64,000 nucleotides of DNA from Clostridium sardiniense (GTDB lineage Bacteria > Bacillota > Clostridia > Clostridiales > Clostridiaceae), in NCBI RefSeq assembly GCF_016907995.1, contig NZ_JAFBDA010000004.1, positions 62,001 through 126,000 of the forward strand, read 5' to 3'. Within the stretch, counting starts at the first letter, position 1. Each line of letters starts with the position of its first letter. Both the position numbers and the translations under genes were made by a program. Under the pieces are notes generated by a model. The model had not been told where the DNA came from and did not search any database. It was given only the letters and a program-made list of their open reading frames with translations. This document shows, piece after piece, positions 17,434-26,497 of this stretch.

Positions 17434-17477
17434 ATTATATATTACCCTTCTAAATTAAGTTGTAACCAAAGTTACAA
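17434..17477 (-). promoter_or_regulatory. Promoter with FNR/HcpR-type operator of the siroheme reductase
   Basis: TTGTAACCAAAGTTACAA (17460-17477) is a perfect 7-4-7 inverted repeat. A TATAAT -10 lies at 17439-17434 on the minus strand. The operator centre falls at about -41.5 from the predicted start at 17427, the class II position for CRP/FNR activators. There is no good -35 box, which fits activator dependence. Confidence 0.65.
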
Positions 17478-17485
17478 AAATAAAA

Positions 17486-17532
17486 AAAAGATATTAATCA
17501 CCATATATTTACTATGGCAATTAATATCTAAT
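17486..17532 (-). terminator. Terminator of the MATE gene
   Basis: AGATATTAAT and ATTAATATCT arms enclose an inner CCATA/TATGG stem. A run of T follows on the minus strand. Confidence 0.75.
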
Positions 17533-17537
17533 TTATA

Positions 17538-18938
17538 TTAACATAGCTCTAATTCTTCTTTACTATCCACTGTTACTATTTCTTTTAATTTCTTTACTGA
17601 ATTATAGAATATAATCCCTGTAATTAATGATGAAAGTGCATCACTTATTGCCCCTGAAAGCCATATTCCTGTAAGTCCAAGAACTTCTCCATTTAATCCC
17701 GGAATATTTGGAAGTATTACAAGGCATGGAATTAAAAGAATAACTTGCCTTAATAAACTTAAGAACATTGATATTTTTGCCTTACCTACTGATTGGAAGT
17801 AATTTGAACTTATTACTTGGAATCCAATAACAGGTAACATAAATAGATATATTCTTATTCCTGTAGTCGCTATAGAAACAAGCTCTGGATCACTATTAAA
17901 TATTCTTATTAATAAATGAGGTGCAAATTGTATTGCAATCCATCCTAAAACAACAATTATCGTCGCAGCTATTGCTCCATATTTAACAGTCTCTTTTACT
18001 CTATGATATTTACCAGCACCATAATTATATCCTATTATAGGCTGTGACCCTTGGTTTATACCGAAGATAGGCATTAAGAAAATCATAGAAATACTTGATA
18101 TTATGGTCATAGCACCAATGGCTAAATCTCCGCCATATTCTTTTAATGAATTATTTGCAAGAACCTGAACAATACTTGCTGCAAGTTGCATACTAAAAGG
18201 ACTCATACCTATTGAAAATATACTAATAATAGTAGATTTCTCTAACATTAAATTCTCTACTCTAAGCTTTATAATACTTTTACCTCTAGTAAAATACTGA
18301 AGTATCCAAATTGTTGTTAATACTTGAGAAATTACTGTAGCAATAGCAGCTCCCCTAACACCCATATCTAGAGCAAATATGAATATTGGATCTAATATTA
18401 TGTTAGTAATTGCTCCAATTAACATTGATAACATAGCAATTTTAGGACTTCCATCACTTCTAATTGAGTGATTGAGCCCAAAGCTTAACATATTTACAAT
18501 CGTTCCAATAAATATTATTTGCATGTATTGCCTTGCATAAATTTCTGTATTTTCACTTGCCCCAAAAACATTAAGTATTGGATCTAAAAATATAAGACCA
18601 ACAATAGTAATCACAATACTAATTATAATTATTAAAGTAAATGCATTACCTAAATGTTTTTCTGCAGCTTTCTTATCATGCTGCCCAAGCTTTAATGATA
18701 CTCTAGCGGCTGTTCCTATTCCAACTAACATCCCAAAGGCTAATATTATAGTCATTATCGGCATAGTTATTCCCACACCAGTTATAGCCAATTGTCCAAC
18801 ACCTTCAATATTACCTATGTACATTCTATCAATTATATTGTATAAAGTATTAACCATCATACCTACAATTGCAGGTATTGAAAATGTTAATAGTAATTTT
18901 GAAATTTTTTCTTCTCCCAATCTTTTTTGTTTATTCAT
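17538..18938 (-). CDS. MATE family efflux transporter
   Basis: This 466-aa carrier has 12 predicted membrane helices in two related halves, each opening with a MATE-type sequence (LLLTFSIPAIVGMMVNTLYNIIDRMYIGN; MSPFSMQLAASIVQVLANNSL). MATE proteins export cationic drugs or metabolites using Na+ or H+ gradients. The substrate is not readable. It lies 16 bp downstream of a membrane-anchored thioredoxin-like gene, so the two are probably co-transcribed. Confidence 0.92.
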   Translation of the reverse strand: MNKQKRLGEEKISKLLLTFSIPAIVGMMVNTLYNIIDRMYIGNIEGVGQLAITGVGITMPIMTIILAFGMLVGIGTAARVSLKLGQHDKKAAEKHLGNAFTLIIIISIVITIVGLIFLDPILNVFGASENTEIYARQYMQIIFIGTIVNMLSFGLNHSIRSDGSPKIAMLSMLIGAITNIILDPIFIFALDMGVRGAAIATVISQVLTTIWILQYFTRGKSIIKLRVENLMLEKSTIISIFSIGMSPFSMQLAASIVQVLANNSLKEYGGDLAIGAMTIISSISMIFLMPIFGINQGSQPIIGYNYGAGKYHRVKETVKYGAIAATIIVVLGWIAIQFAPHLLIRIFNSDPELVSIATTGIRIYLFMLPVIGFQVISSNYFQSVGKAKISMFLSLLRQVILLIPCLVILPNIPGLNGEVLGLTGIWLSGAISDALSSLITGIIFYNSVKKLKEIVTVDSKEELELC

Positions 18939-18954
18939 TTTATACCCCTTATAT

Positions 18955-19416
18955 TTATTTATTCTCTATATCTACGCCCATATCTTTAAGCATACCTTTA
19001 ATTCCATTCATTGAAGAAATATCTGATTTCTTCTCTATGAAATCACCATCTCTATCTAATGCTACTAATGTTGGTACTCCTGTAACTTGATACTTTTTTG
19101 CAAGTTCTACTGCTTCTTCATTATCTAAAGCATCTGAATTAGCATGTACTATATTAAATTGACTACCATATTCATCATGTAGAAGCTTTAAATTTCTCTC
19201 AGCTTTAACACTATTTTCTACAAGTGAACTTTTAAATAGTATTATTGTTGGCAAATCCTTATTTATATCCTTCATACTTGTTACAAATTCAGCTCTACCA
19301 TATTTTATAGCATCATATTTATTTTTATTATTTATGTGAATAATAGCGAAAGTACTCGCAGCTATAACTACAATAGCAATAATAATACTAATAATTATTA
19401 TTTGTTTTTTCTTCAA
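18955..19416 (-). CDS. Membrane-anchored thioredoxin-like protein without cysteines
   Basis: This 153-aa protein has one N-terminal membrane anchor (residues 5-28) and then a thioredoxin fold facing outwards. The fold is supported by TIILFKSSLVENSVKAERNLKLLHDEY, QFNIVHANSD and the cis-proline loop VTGVPTLVALDRDG. At the position of the CxxC active site it reads SLVENS, and the protein contains no cysteine. It cannot do thiol-disulfide exchange, so a binding or scaffold role is more likely. It is followed by the MATE gene after 16 bp. Confidence 0.8.
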   Translation of the reverse strand: MKKKQIIIISIIIAIVVIAASTFAIIHINNKNKYDAIKYGRAEFVTSMKDINKDLPTIILFKSSLVENSVKAERNLKLLHDEYGSQFNIVHANSDALDNEEAVELAKKYQVTGVPTLVALDRDGDFIEKKSDISSMNGIKGMLKDMGVDIENK

Positions 19417-19532
19417 AAATACTCCTCCTTTATAGTCTTTTCATAGATATACTATATCATAAATAAAATATAATTGTTGCCTTATAAAAATTAAAAATAC
19501 ATTGCAAACTAAGGATAAATATTCCAAACTAA

Positions 19533-19569
19533 AAAATAGCTTCATTAAAAATTTCTAATGAAGCTATCT
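19533..19569 (-). terminator. Terminator of ccpA
   Basis: ATAGCTTCATTA and TAATGAAGCTAT form a 12-bp stem; the tail is AT-rich. Confidence 0.8.
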
Positions 19570-19590
19570 TTATAATTTCTGTTACTTTTG

Positions 19591-20589
19591 TTATTTTACG
19601 CTATTTCTTTCAATTATATTATGTGGTAATACATAATGCGCTTGCTCTAGCTCTTGCTTATTAAGAAGTTTTATTAACATTCTCATAGCAACTGATCCCA
19701 TATCATAACTTGGTTGACCAACAGTAGTAAGTTTTGGATAGAATATTTCTCCAACATAGTTATTATTAAATCCAATAACACTAACATCTTCTGGTACACT
19801 TACCCCATTATCTCTTAATCCATTTATTGCTCCCATTGCAAGTTCATCAGTTGCACAAACTATACCGTCTACTTTTTTGCCTAATTTCACATAACCTTCA
19901 GCTGCCTTATATCCACTGCTAACTTTAAGATCTGCTAAATGAATTAATTCGTTATTAATAGCTACACCTGATTCTTTCATAGCTTTTTCGAAACCTACAT
20001 ATCTATCGCTCCATGCATTCATCTCATCTTTCTTAACTCCGATAAACGCTATGTTCTTTAAACCTTTATTTAATAAGTACTTTGTTCCTTCATAAGCTGC
20101 ATCTATGTTATCTATAGTTACACTTGGAAGTTTTCCTTCCTTATCTTTAGTTTCAACAAGAATTGTTTTTAAATCTAATTCATTTATTAAATCTAAAATT
20201 TCATCTTGAAGAGAGCTACTCATGTAAATAACTCCATCTACCATTTTTTCTTTTAATACTCTTAAGTACTCTTTTTCTTTCTCTACATCAAAATCTGAAT
20301 TTCCAAGTATTATATTATAATCATATATATTAGATACGTCTTCAGCTCCTCTAACTATCTCTGGATAGAATTGGCTTGATATGTCTGGTATTAATATTCC
20401 GATTGTCTTTGTTCTTTGTGTCTTTAAACTTCTTGCTACTATGTTTGGTCTATATCCTAATTTCTTTATTGCATCTAAAACTTTTTTCTTTGTGTCCTCG
20501 TTTACAACATCTATGTCATTTAAAACTCTAGAAACCGTAGCAATTGAAACGCCCGCTTCTCTAGCAACATCTTTAATAGAAGTAGCCAT
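19591..20589 (-). CDS. ccpA: Catabolite control protein A (LacI family)
   Basis: This 332-aa regulator has the LacI-type helix-turn-helix at its N terminus (SIKDVAREAGVSIATVSRVLN). The hinge helix YRPNIVARSLKTQRTKTIGILIPDIS is followed by a periplasmic-binding-type core. Length and sequence fit CcpA, which with HPr-Ser46-P binds cre sites and controls carbon use and, in clostridia, sporulation and toxin genes. Other LacI regulators differ in being near sugar genes; this one stands alone, as CcpA does. Confidence 0.88.
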   Translation of the reverse strand: MATSIKDVAREAGVSIATVSRVLNDIDVVNEDTKKKVLDAIKKLGYRPNIVARSLKTQRTKTIGILIPDISSQFYPEIVRGAEDVSNIYDYNIILGNSDFDVEKEKEYLRVLKEKMVDGVIYMSSSLQDEILDLINELDLKTILVETKDKEGKLPSVTIDNIDAAYEGTKYLLNKGLKNIAFIGVKKDEMNAWSDRYVGFEKAMKESGVAINNELIHLADLKVSSGYKAAEGYVKLGKKVDGIVCATDELAMGAINGLRDNGVSVPEDVSVIGFNNNYVGEIFYPKLTTVGQPSYDMGSVAMRMLIKLLNKQELEQAHYVLPHNIIERNSVK

Positions 20590-20621
20590 AATTTATCACT
20601 CCTAATCATATTTGATAATTT

Positions 20622-20650
20622 ATTATACTAATATATTCGCCTTATTTCAA
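20622..20650 (-). promoter_or_regulatory. Promoter of ccpA
   Basis: TTGAAA, 17 bp, TATAAT on the minus strand, with a predicted start near 20615. Confidence 0.75.
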
Positions 20651-20710
20651 TAAAATACCTTCTTTAATTATAGTTTTCCTAAAATTTATGTAAATATATA
20701 TTAATTCTTA

Positions 20711-20745
20711 AAAAAGACTAGAAATCTTTACGATTCCTAGTCTTA
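20711..20745 (-). terminator. Terminator of ileS
   Basis: AAGACTAG and CTAGTCTT arms with an inner AATC/GATT stem, followed by TTTTTT on the minus strand. Confidence 0.85.
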
Positions 20746-20753
20746 AGAAAATT

Positions 20754-23700
20754 TTATCTAACAACTTCCACTGTCATATCTAACGTTTCGCCATTTATTG
20801 TTACTTCTGTATAATCAAATTCGCCATTAAATACTATATTCTTAGTTAAAGTTTCCTTCTTAATAGTATCATCGAATTTCTTTATAACATCAATTAACAT
20901 GTCGTTATTTGCAACATAAAGTGTTATATTATCCGCAACCTCGAAACCTTTTTCTTTTCTCATATTTTGAATTTTTGATATAATTTCTCTTACGTGACCT
21001 TCTTCTCTTAATTCTTCTGTAATATGAGTATCTAAAACTACTCCAGTATCTCCTTCACCTGCAAATGCAAATCCATCTAGACCTTGCATTGTTACTAGGA
21101 TACTATCTGAGTTAAGCTCTATTTCAGTTCCTTGAACGTTTATAACTTCAACTCCACCATTTTGAATCTTTTGAGCTAATTCCATTTGGTTTCTTGAAGC
21201 AATTTCTTTTCTTATTCCTGGTATTAACTTACCATAAGCTCTTCCTAAAACAGGTAGGTTAGGCTTAATTTCAAAGTTAACATACTTTGAAAGGTCTGCT
21301 CCAAATTCTATTTCCTTGATGTTAAGCTCATTTGCTATGATATCACCATAATAGTTTGGAAGTGATGTTGTAGATACAAGTATCTTTGAAAGTGGCTGTC
21401 TGTTCTTAACATTAGCTCCATTTCTAGCACTTCTTCCTAACTTAACTATTGTGTAGGCTAAATCCATATCTTTTTCTAAATCTTTATCTATAGATTTTTC
21501 ATTAACTTTTGGCCATTCACATAAATGAATACTTTCTGGTGCAGTAGGATCTAAGTTAACTACTAAGTTTTGATAGATTTCTTCTGTTATAAATGGAACA
21601 AATGGTGCAGCAACTTTAGCTAAAGTAACAAGTACTTTGTTTAATGTTACATAAGCTCCAATCTTATCATCAGTTAATTCTGATGACCAGAATCTTGATC
21701 TATTTCTTCTTACATACCAGTTTGATAACTCATCTGTAAAATCTTCAATAGCAAGAGCTGATTTTGTTATATCATACTCATCTAATCCATCTTCTACTGT
21801 CTTAATTAATGTATTTAATTTTGATAATATCCATTTATCCATTACATTATCTGATTCAAAATCAGCATATTTGCTTGGATTGAACTTATCTAAATCTGCA
21901 TATAACACGTAGAATGAATATACATTCCATAATGTGCTTAAGAACTTTCTTGAAGCTTCAGCAACATCATCTATTGAGAATCTAGTTGGAAGCCATGGTG
22001 CACTTGCAGTATAGAAATGCCATCTTGTAGCATCAGCACCTTGTGAATCAAGTACATCAAATGGATCTACAACGTTACCCTTTGATTTACTCATCTTTAA
22101 TCCCTTTTTATCAAGAACGTGACCTAAAACTATACAGTTCTCAAATGGATTTCTATCAAATATTGCAGTTGAAATTGCAAGTAATGTATAGAACCATCCT
22201 CTTGTTTGGTCAACAGCTTCTGATATAAATTGAGCTGGGAAGTTTTGATCGAATAACTCTTTATTTTCAAATGGATAGTGAAGTTGAGCAAATGGCATTG
22301 ATCCTGAATCGAACCAACAGTCAATAACTTCATGAGTTCTCTTCATCTTCTTTCCACAGTGTTCACAAGTTAAATCGATCTTATCTATAAATGGTTTGTG
22401 TAATTCTATATCATCAGGAACATCAATTCCCTTTTCTTTTAGTTCTGCTATGCTTCCAATACATTCTCTATGTCCGCATTCACATTCCCATATTGGAAGT
22501 GGTGTACCCCAGTATCTGTCTCTTGAAATACCCCAGTCAATAACATTCTCTAAGAATTTACCAAATCTACCAGTTCTAATGTTGTCTGGTAACCAGTTAA
22601 TCTTATCATTATTTTCTAATAACTTATCTCTTAAAGTTGTCATAGCGACAAACCAGCTATCTTTTGGATAGTAAAGAAGTGGTGTATCACATCTCCAACA
22701 ATGTGGATATGAGTGAGTATGTTTTTCTGATTTAAATAATTTATTTTCAGCTTCTAGGTAATCACAAATTTGTTGGTCGCACTTCTTAACAAACTTGCCA
22801 GCCCATGGAGTTACTTCTTCAGTAAAGCATCCAGCAGCATCAACTAAGTTTATAAATGCCATTCCATTTTTCTTTGCAACTAAGCTATCATCTTCACCAT
22901 AAGCTGGTGCTATATGAACTATTCCAGTACCGTCTGAAAGTGTTACGAAGTCTCCGTGGATTACTTCAAATGCCCTTCCTTCTGGAGTATGGAATGGTAA
23001 TAACTGCTCATACTTCATTCCTAGAAGATCTGCACCCTTAAATTCTTTAACTACTTCGTAGTCTTCTCCAAGAACCTTTGGAGCTAATTCTTTAGCTAAA
23101 ATATAAGTTTCATCTCCTACCTTAGCTTCGATGTAATCATATGCTTTATTTAAACATAAAGCTACATTTGAAGGTAATGTCCAAGGAGTTGTTGTCCATG
23201 CAAGTATGTATTTGTTGTCTTCTCCTAAAACTTTAAATTTAGCAACTGCAGTTAAGTCTTTAACATCTTTATATCCTTGAGATACTTCGTGTGATGAAAG
23301 TCCTGTTCCACATCTTGGGCAGTATGGCATAACCTTATGACCTTTGTATAAAAGATCTTTATTCCACATTTGTTTTAATGCCCACCATACTGATTCAATA
23401 TATGGATTATGGTATGTTACATATGGATCCTCCATATCTACCCAGTAACCTATTTTATCAGTCATCTTTTCCCACATGTTAACATATGTGAAAACACTTT
23501 CTTTACACTCTTTAACGAATTTTTCAACACCATACTCTTCGATTTTCTCTTTACCTGAAATTCCAAGTTTCTTTTCGATTTCAAGTTCAACTGGTAATCC
23601 ATGAGTATCCCAACCAGCTTTTCTTATAACTTTATATCCCTTCATTACCTTATATCTTGGGATAATATCCTTCATAACTCTTGTTAAGATATGTCCTACG

Positions 23701-23864
23701 TGAGGTCTTCCATTTGCTGTTGGAGGTCCATCGTAAAATGTGAAATATTCACCATCTTGATTCATGTCAAAATTTTTCTTGATTACATTTCTTGCTTTCC
23801 AAAGGTCAGCAACTTCATTTTCCATCCCTACAAATCCATTTGTAAGTTCTACTTTTTTGTACAT
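20754..23864 (-). CDS. ileS: Isoleucyl-tRNA synthetase (long, IleRS2-like type)
   Basis: This 1036-aa cytosolic enzyme charges tRNA-Ile and edits valine. The signatures are HVGH at residues 55-58 and KMSKS at about 590-594. The CP1 editing insertion contains [13 protein letters not shown]. Cysteine clusters occur in [17 protein letters not shown] and CEHCGKK. The length above 1000 and the C-terminal domain without the FPG-type zinc end fit the IleRS2 group, known for low mupirocin sensitivity; the trait is inferred. A T-box leader controls it. Confidence 0.96.
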   Translation of the reverse strand: MYKKVELTNGFVGMENEVADLWKARNVIKKNFDMNQDGEYFTFYDGPPTANGRPHVGHILTRVMKDIIPRYKVMKGYKVIRKAGWDTHGLPVELEIEKKLGISGKEKIEEYGVEKFVKECKESVFTYVNMWEKMTDKIGYWVDMEDPYVTYHNPYIESVWWALKQMWNKDLLYKGHKVMPYCPRCGTGLSSHEVSQGYKDVKDLTAVAKFKVLGEDNKYILAWTTTPWTLPSNVALCLNKAYDYIEAKVGDETYILAKELAPKVLGEDYEVVKEFKGADLLGMKYEQLLPFHTPEGRAFEVIHGDFVTLSDGTGIVHIAPAYGEDDSLVAKKNGMAFINLVDAAGCFTEEVTPWAGKFVKKCDQQICDYLEAENKLFKSEKHTHSYPHCWRCDTPLLYYPKDSWFVAMTTLRDKLLENNDKINWLPDNIRTGRFGKFLENVIDWGISRDRYWGTPLPIWECECGHRECIGSIAELKEKGIDVPDDIELHKPFIDKIDLTCEHCGKKMKRTHEVIDCWFDSGSMPFAQLHYPFENKELFDQNFPAQFISEAVDQTRGWFYTLLAISTAIFDRNPFENCIVLGHVLDKKGLKMSKSKGNVVDPFDVLDSQGADATRWHFYTASAPWLPTRFSIDDVAEASRKFLSTLWNVYSFYVLYADLDKFNPSKYADFESDNVMDKWILSKLNTLIKTVEDGLDEYDITKSALAIEDFTDELSNWYVRRNRSRFWSSELTDDKIGAYVTLNKVLVTLAKVAAPFVPFITEEIYQNLVVNLDPTAPESIHLCEWPKVNEKSIDKDLEKDMDLAYTIVKLGRSARNGANVKNRQPLSKILVSTTSLPNYYGDIIANELNIKEIEFGADLSKYVNFEIKPNLPVLGRAYGKLIPGIRKEIASRNQMELAQKIQNGGVEVINVQGTEIELNSDSILVTMQGLDGFAFAGEGDTGVVLDTHITEELREEGHVREIISKIQNMRKEKGFEVADNITLYVANNDMLIDVIKKFDDTIKKETLTKNIVFNGEFDYTEVTINGETLDMTVEVVR

Positions 23865-23999
23865 GTCAAAACTCCTTTCTCAATATATATTTATTTTTGT
23901 TAAAATATTTATATATATAAGCATCTAATAATCTCTTTTGTATTTTATTTAATTAAAATCTTCAAGAATATAATTTGACGCTCTATAATTTCATTTTAA

Positions 24000-24331
24000 A
24001 TATAAAAAAACCTCATCCAAACTATAGGACGAAGTAAATAACTCGCTATACCACCCATGGTAATACAATAATCAATAGTATTGATAAAACACCGACACTT
24101 TTATAATAGTAAATTTTCTCCTTTACTATTTAACTTGATATTGTGAGATTCAAGTACTAACATACTCTATCTTTTAACGCAAGATTACGGGTTCACTTAG
24201 TAAGTAAATTTATTACCGTTAGGCTACCGACTCCTAGGTGATTTTCATTAATATTTGCTATAGCTTCTCACCAAACAGCTACTCTCTTTAAGCAAGTCTA
24301 TTAACTACTTTTCCTAATCATTGTCTTTATT
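24000..24331 (-). promoter_or_regulatory. T-box leader of ileS
   Basis: On the minus strand the T-box GGGTGGTATAGCGAG (24041-24056) is followed by a hairpin (CTTCGTCC with GGATGAGG) and TTTTTTT at 24004-24035. Upstream are stem I elements, including AGAGAGTAGCTG and a GTGAACCCG loop. The leader should respond to uncharged tRNA-Ile; ATC triplets are present, but I did not fix the specifier. The 138 nt between hairpin and start codon hold nothing clear. Confidence 0.88.
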
Positions 24332-24337
24332 AAAAAC

Positions 24338-24366
24338 ATTATATATTATGCCCCTAAAAAAGTCAA
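24338..24366 (-). promoter_or_regulatory. Promoter of the ileS leader
   Basis: TTGACT, 17 bp, TATAAT on the minus strand; start near 24331. Confidence 0.78.
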
Positions 24367-24527
24367 TTAAACATAAATTTATAAATTTCCTTAATTTAAA
24401 TAATAATTTTTATTACTTAGTATTGATTTTTGTATTAAAGAATGATTAAATTGTCTTATAGAAAAATAAATATGAAATTTAGTTGAAAATTTAAGATATA
24501 AATTACTTAATATTAGGAGGAGTAACT

Positions 24528-24755
24528 ATGGAAAATAACAATGCAAATCCAGAAATAATGGATAAATTAACCAAAGTATGTGTGTGTAAGGCTATTAATA
24601 GAGCTACTATAAAGGATGCTATAAGAAATGGTGCTAGAAATATGGAGGATGTTAAAAAAGCAACTGGCGCTGGAACTGGATGCTGTGGCGGCGCTAGATG
24701 CGTATTTAAGATTCAAGGTTTAATAGAGCAATTTGAAAATGGTGAATACAAATAA
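24528..24755 (+). CDS. BFD-like [2Fe-2S] protein
   Basis: This 75-aa protein starts behind GGAGGAG. The cysteine pattern CVC near residue 18 and GAGTGCCGGARC near residue 50 matches the BFD-like [2Fe-2S] domain found in bacterioferritin-associated ferredoxin and in NirB and NifU. It would carry one electron pair centre in the cytosol. No bacterioferritin lies nearby, so the partner is unknown; a GltD-like flavoprotein is encoded close by on the other strand. Confidence 0.85.
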   Translation: MENNNANPEIMDKLTKVCVCKAINRATIKDAIRNGARNMEDVKKATGAGTGCCGGARCVFKIQGLIEQFENGEYK

Positions 24756-24820
24756 ATTCCTCGGATTAAATTTTTTATAATGCTAAAACTAATAGTGTTA
24801 TAAAAAAGGAGGCGTTTATT

Positions 24821-24976
24821 ATGAATAAAAATGAAAAAACTGCAACTAATAACCAATGGATTTCAACTCCAGTAGAATCTCAAGGTTTTTCATCTGATTG
24901 TCATAAAGAAAAAACTGAAGGAAATAATGAGTGGACTTCTACAAATAAAAATCCAGCTAAAAATACTGAAAAATAA
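24821..24976 (+). CDS. Small 51-aa protein with a repeated Asn-Trp motif, unknown
   Basis: An ATG follows AAAAAAGGAGG at ideal spacing and opens a 51-codon frame that ends just before a strong terminator. The protein is very polar and has two related segments, NNQWISTPVES and NNEWTSTNKNP, spaced 25 residues apart. It contains one cysteine. The ribosome site, terminator and internal repeat support a true gene. It may be co-transcribed with the BFD-like gene 65 bp upstream. I do not recognise the family. Confidence 0.65.
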   Translation: MNKNEKTATNNQWISTPVESQGFSSDCHKEKTEGNNEWTSTNKNPAKNTEK

Positions 24977-24983
24977 GAATTAT

Positions 24984-25016
24984 AAAAGGATATAGCCTTT
25001 GCTATATCCTTTTATT
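24984..25016 (+). terminator. Terminator of the BFD-like and 51-aa genes
   Basis: AAAAGGATATAGC and GCTATATCCTTTT form a 13-bp stem. Confidence 0.9.
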
Positions 25017-25114
25017 TATTATTATTATATTTTTAAATATTAAATATAATTTATTGCTATAATTTAAATTTTAAAATTAAAACTTAAACTTATCATAGCT
25101 TATTATATATACTT

Positions 25115-26350
25115 TTATTTGTTCTCTTCACAATATCTTTCCATTGCATCTGCAACATGCTTTGCATGAGCAACCGCTTGAACAACAGTTTTAGCCCCTG
25201 TAACAACATCGCCTGAAGCGAATACACCTTCTCTTGTTGTATGACCTTCTTCATCTGTTATAACAAGTCCCCACTTATTTGTTTCTAATCTTGTCGTACT
25301 TGAAACAATAACTGATCTTGGCTCCTGACTTACAGCTATTATTGTTGAATCACATGGTATTATTTCTTCTTGACCGTCTAATGTTTTAGTTTGAATCCTT
25401 CCATCAACTTCTATATTTTCAGTTTTAACTACCTTAATACCATCTTCTAATATCTCAACTGGAGCTCTAAATAATTTAAACTCTACATTATCTTCTTTAG
25501 CTTCTTCTATTTCTTTCTTTGTTGCTGTCATTTGATCGAAATGCTTTCTATATACTACATATACATTTTTTGCGCCATTTCTCTTAGCTGTTCTAGCAGC
25601 ATCCATAGCAACATTTCCAGCGCCAATAACACATACAGTATCGCCTAAATTATAAACATTTGGTGCTTTTAAATAATCTATAGCATAATGAACATTTCCA
25701 AGAGTTTCACCTTTTATATTTAACTTCTTAGCATTCCATACACCAGTTCCTATAAATACTGATTTATATCCATCCTCAAATAATCTATCTAATGTAATAA
25801 CTGGTCCTATCATTATGTTAGGTCTTATTTGAACTCCTAATTCCTGTAGTTTTTCTGCGATTTTATCAACCATTGTATTTGGAAGTCTATATTCAGGTAT
25901 TCCATATCTTAAAACTCCACCTATTTTTTCATGCGCTTCAAATATAGTAACTTTGAATCCTCTCTTTGCTAATGTAAATGCAATAGTTATTCCAGCTGGT
26001 CCTCCACCAATTATTGCAATCCTCTCTCTATTAGCTACTGGCTTTTCAAATTTAACATTATTTAAGTAATCTTTTGATATTTCTTCTTCCATTTCATAAA
26101 AGTGAATTGGTTCACCTTTAATTCCTCTGATACAATGTCCTGCGCACTGATCTTCATGTGGACAAACTATAGCACACACAGCTGAAAGAGGATTATTTTG
26201 AAATAATATCTCTCCTGCCTCATTAAGTTTACCTTCTCTATAAAGTTCTATAATCTCTGGAATTGGAGTACTTATAGGACAAAATTCTTTACATCTTGGC
26301 TTTTTACATAATAAACATCTATTTGCTTCTTCATTTAAAAATAAATTCAT
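25115..26350 (-). CDS. GltD-like NAD(P)H flavoprotein with N-terminal iron-sulfur domain
   Basis: This 411-aa protein begins with cysteine clusters (CLLCKKPRCKEFCP and CAIVCPHEDQCAGHC) that form the Fer4_20 domain of glutamate synthase small subunit relatives. Two Rossmann motifs follow: IIGGGPAGITIAF for FAD and VIGAGNVAMDAARTA for NAD(P)H. The family moves electrons from NADPH to a partner subunit. No gltB or other large subunit lies beside it, so it may work as a stand-alone oxidoreductase. The closing part, GVFASGDVVTGAKTVVQAV, is the usual FAD-binding end. Confidence 0.87.
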   Translation of the reverse strand: MNLFLNEEANRCLLCKKPRCKEFCPISTPIPEIIELYREGKLNEAGEILFQNNPLSAVCAIVCPHEDQCAGHCIRGIKGEPIHFYEMEEEISKDYLNNVKFEKPVANRERIAIIGGGPAGITIAFTLAKRGFKVTIFEAHEKIGGVLRYGIPEYRLPNTMVDKIAEKLQELGVQIRPNIMIGPVITLDRLFEDGYKSVFIGTGVWNAKKLNIKGETLGNVHYAIDYLKAPNVYNLGDTVCVIGAGNVAMDAARTAKRNGAKNVYVVYRKHFDQMTATKKEIEEAKEDNVEFKLFRAPVEILEDGIKVVKTENIEVDGRIQTKTLDGQEEIIPCDSTIIAVSQEPRSVIVSSTTRLETNKWGLVITDEEGHTTREGVFASGDVVTGAKTVVQAVAHAKHVADAMERYCEENK

Positions 26351-26497
26351 AACGTCCTCCTAAAAACTATTCTTCAGTAAATCTTTTTTATAATATATTA
26401 TCAATACGATAAAAAAACAAGTTATTTTTATTGGAATAACATTAAAAAAGTTGTGTTATAATCTTAAAAGAATTAATTTGAAGGGAGCTACGATTAA

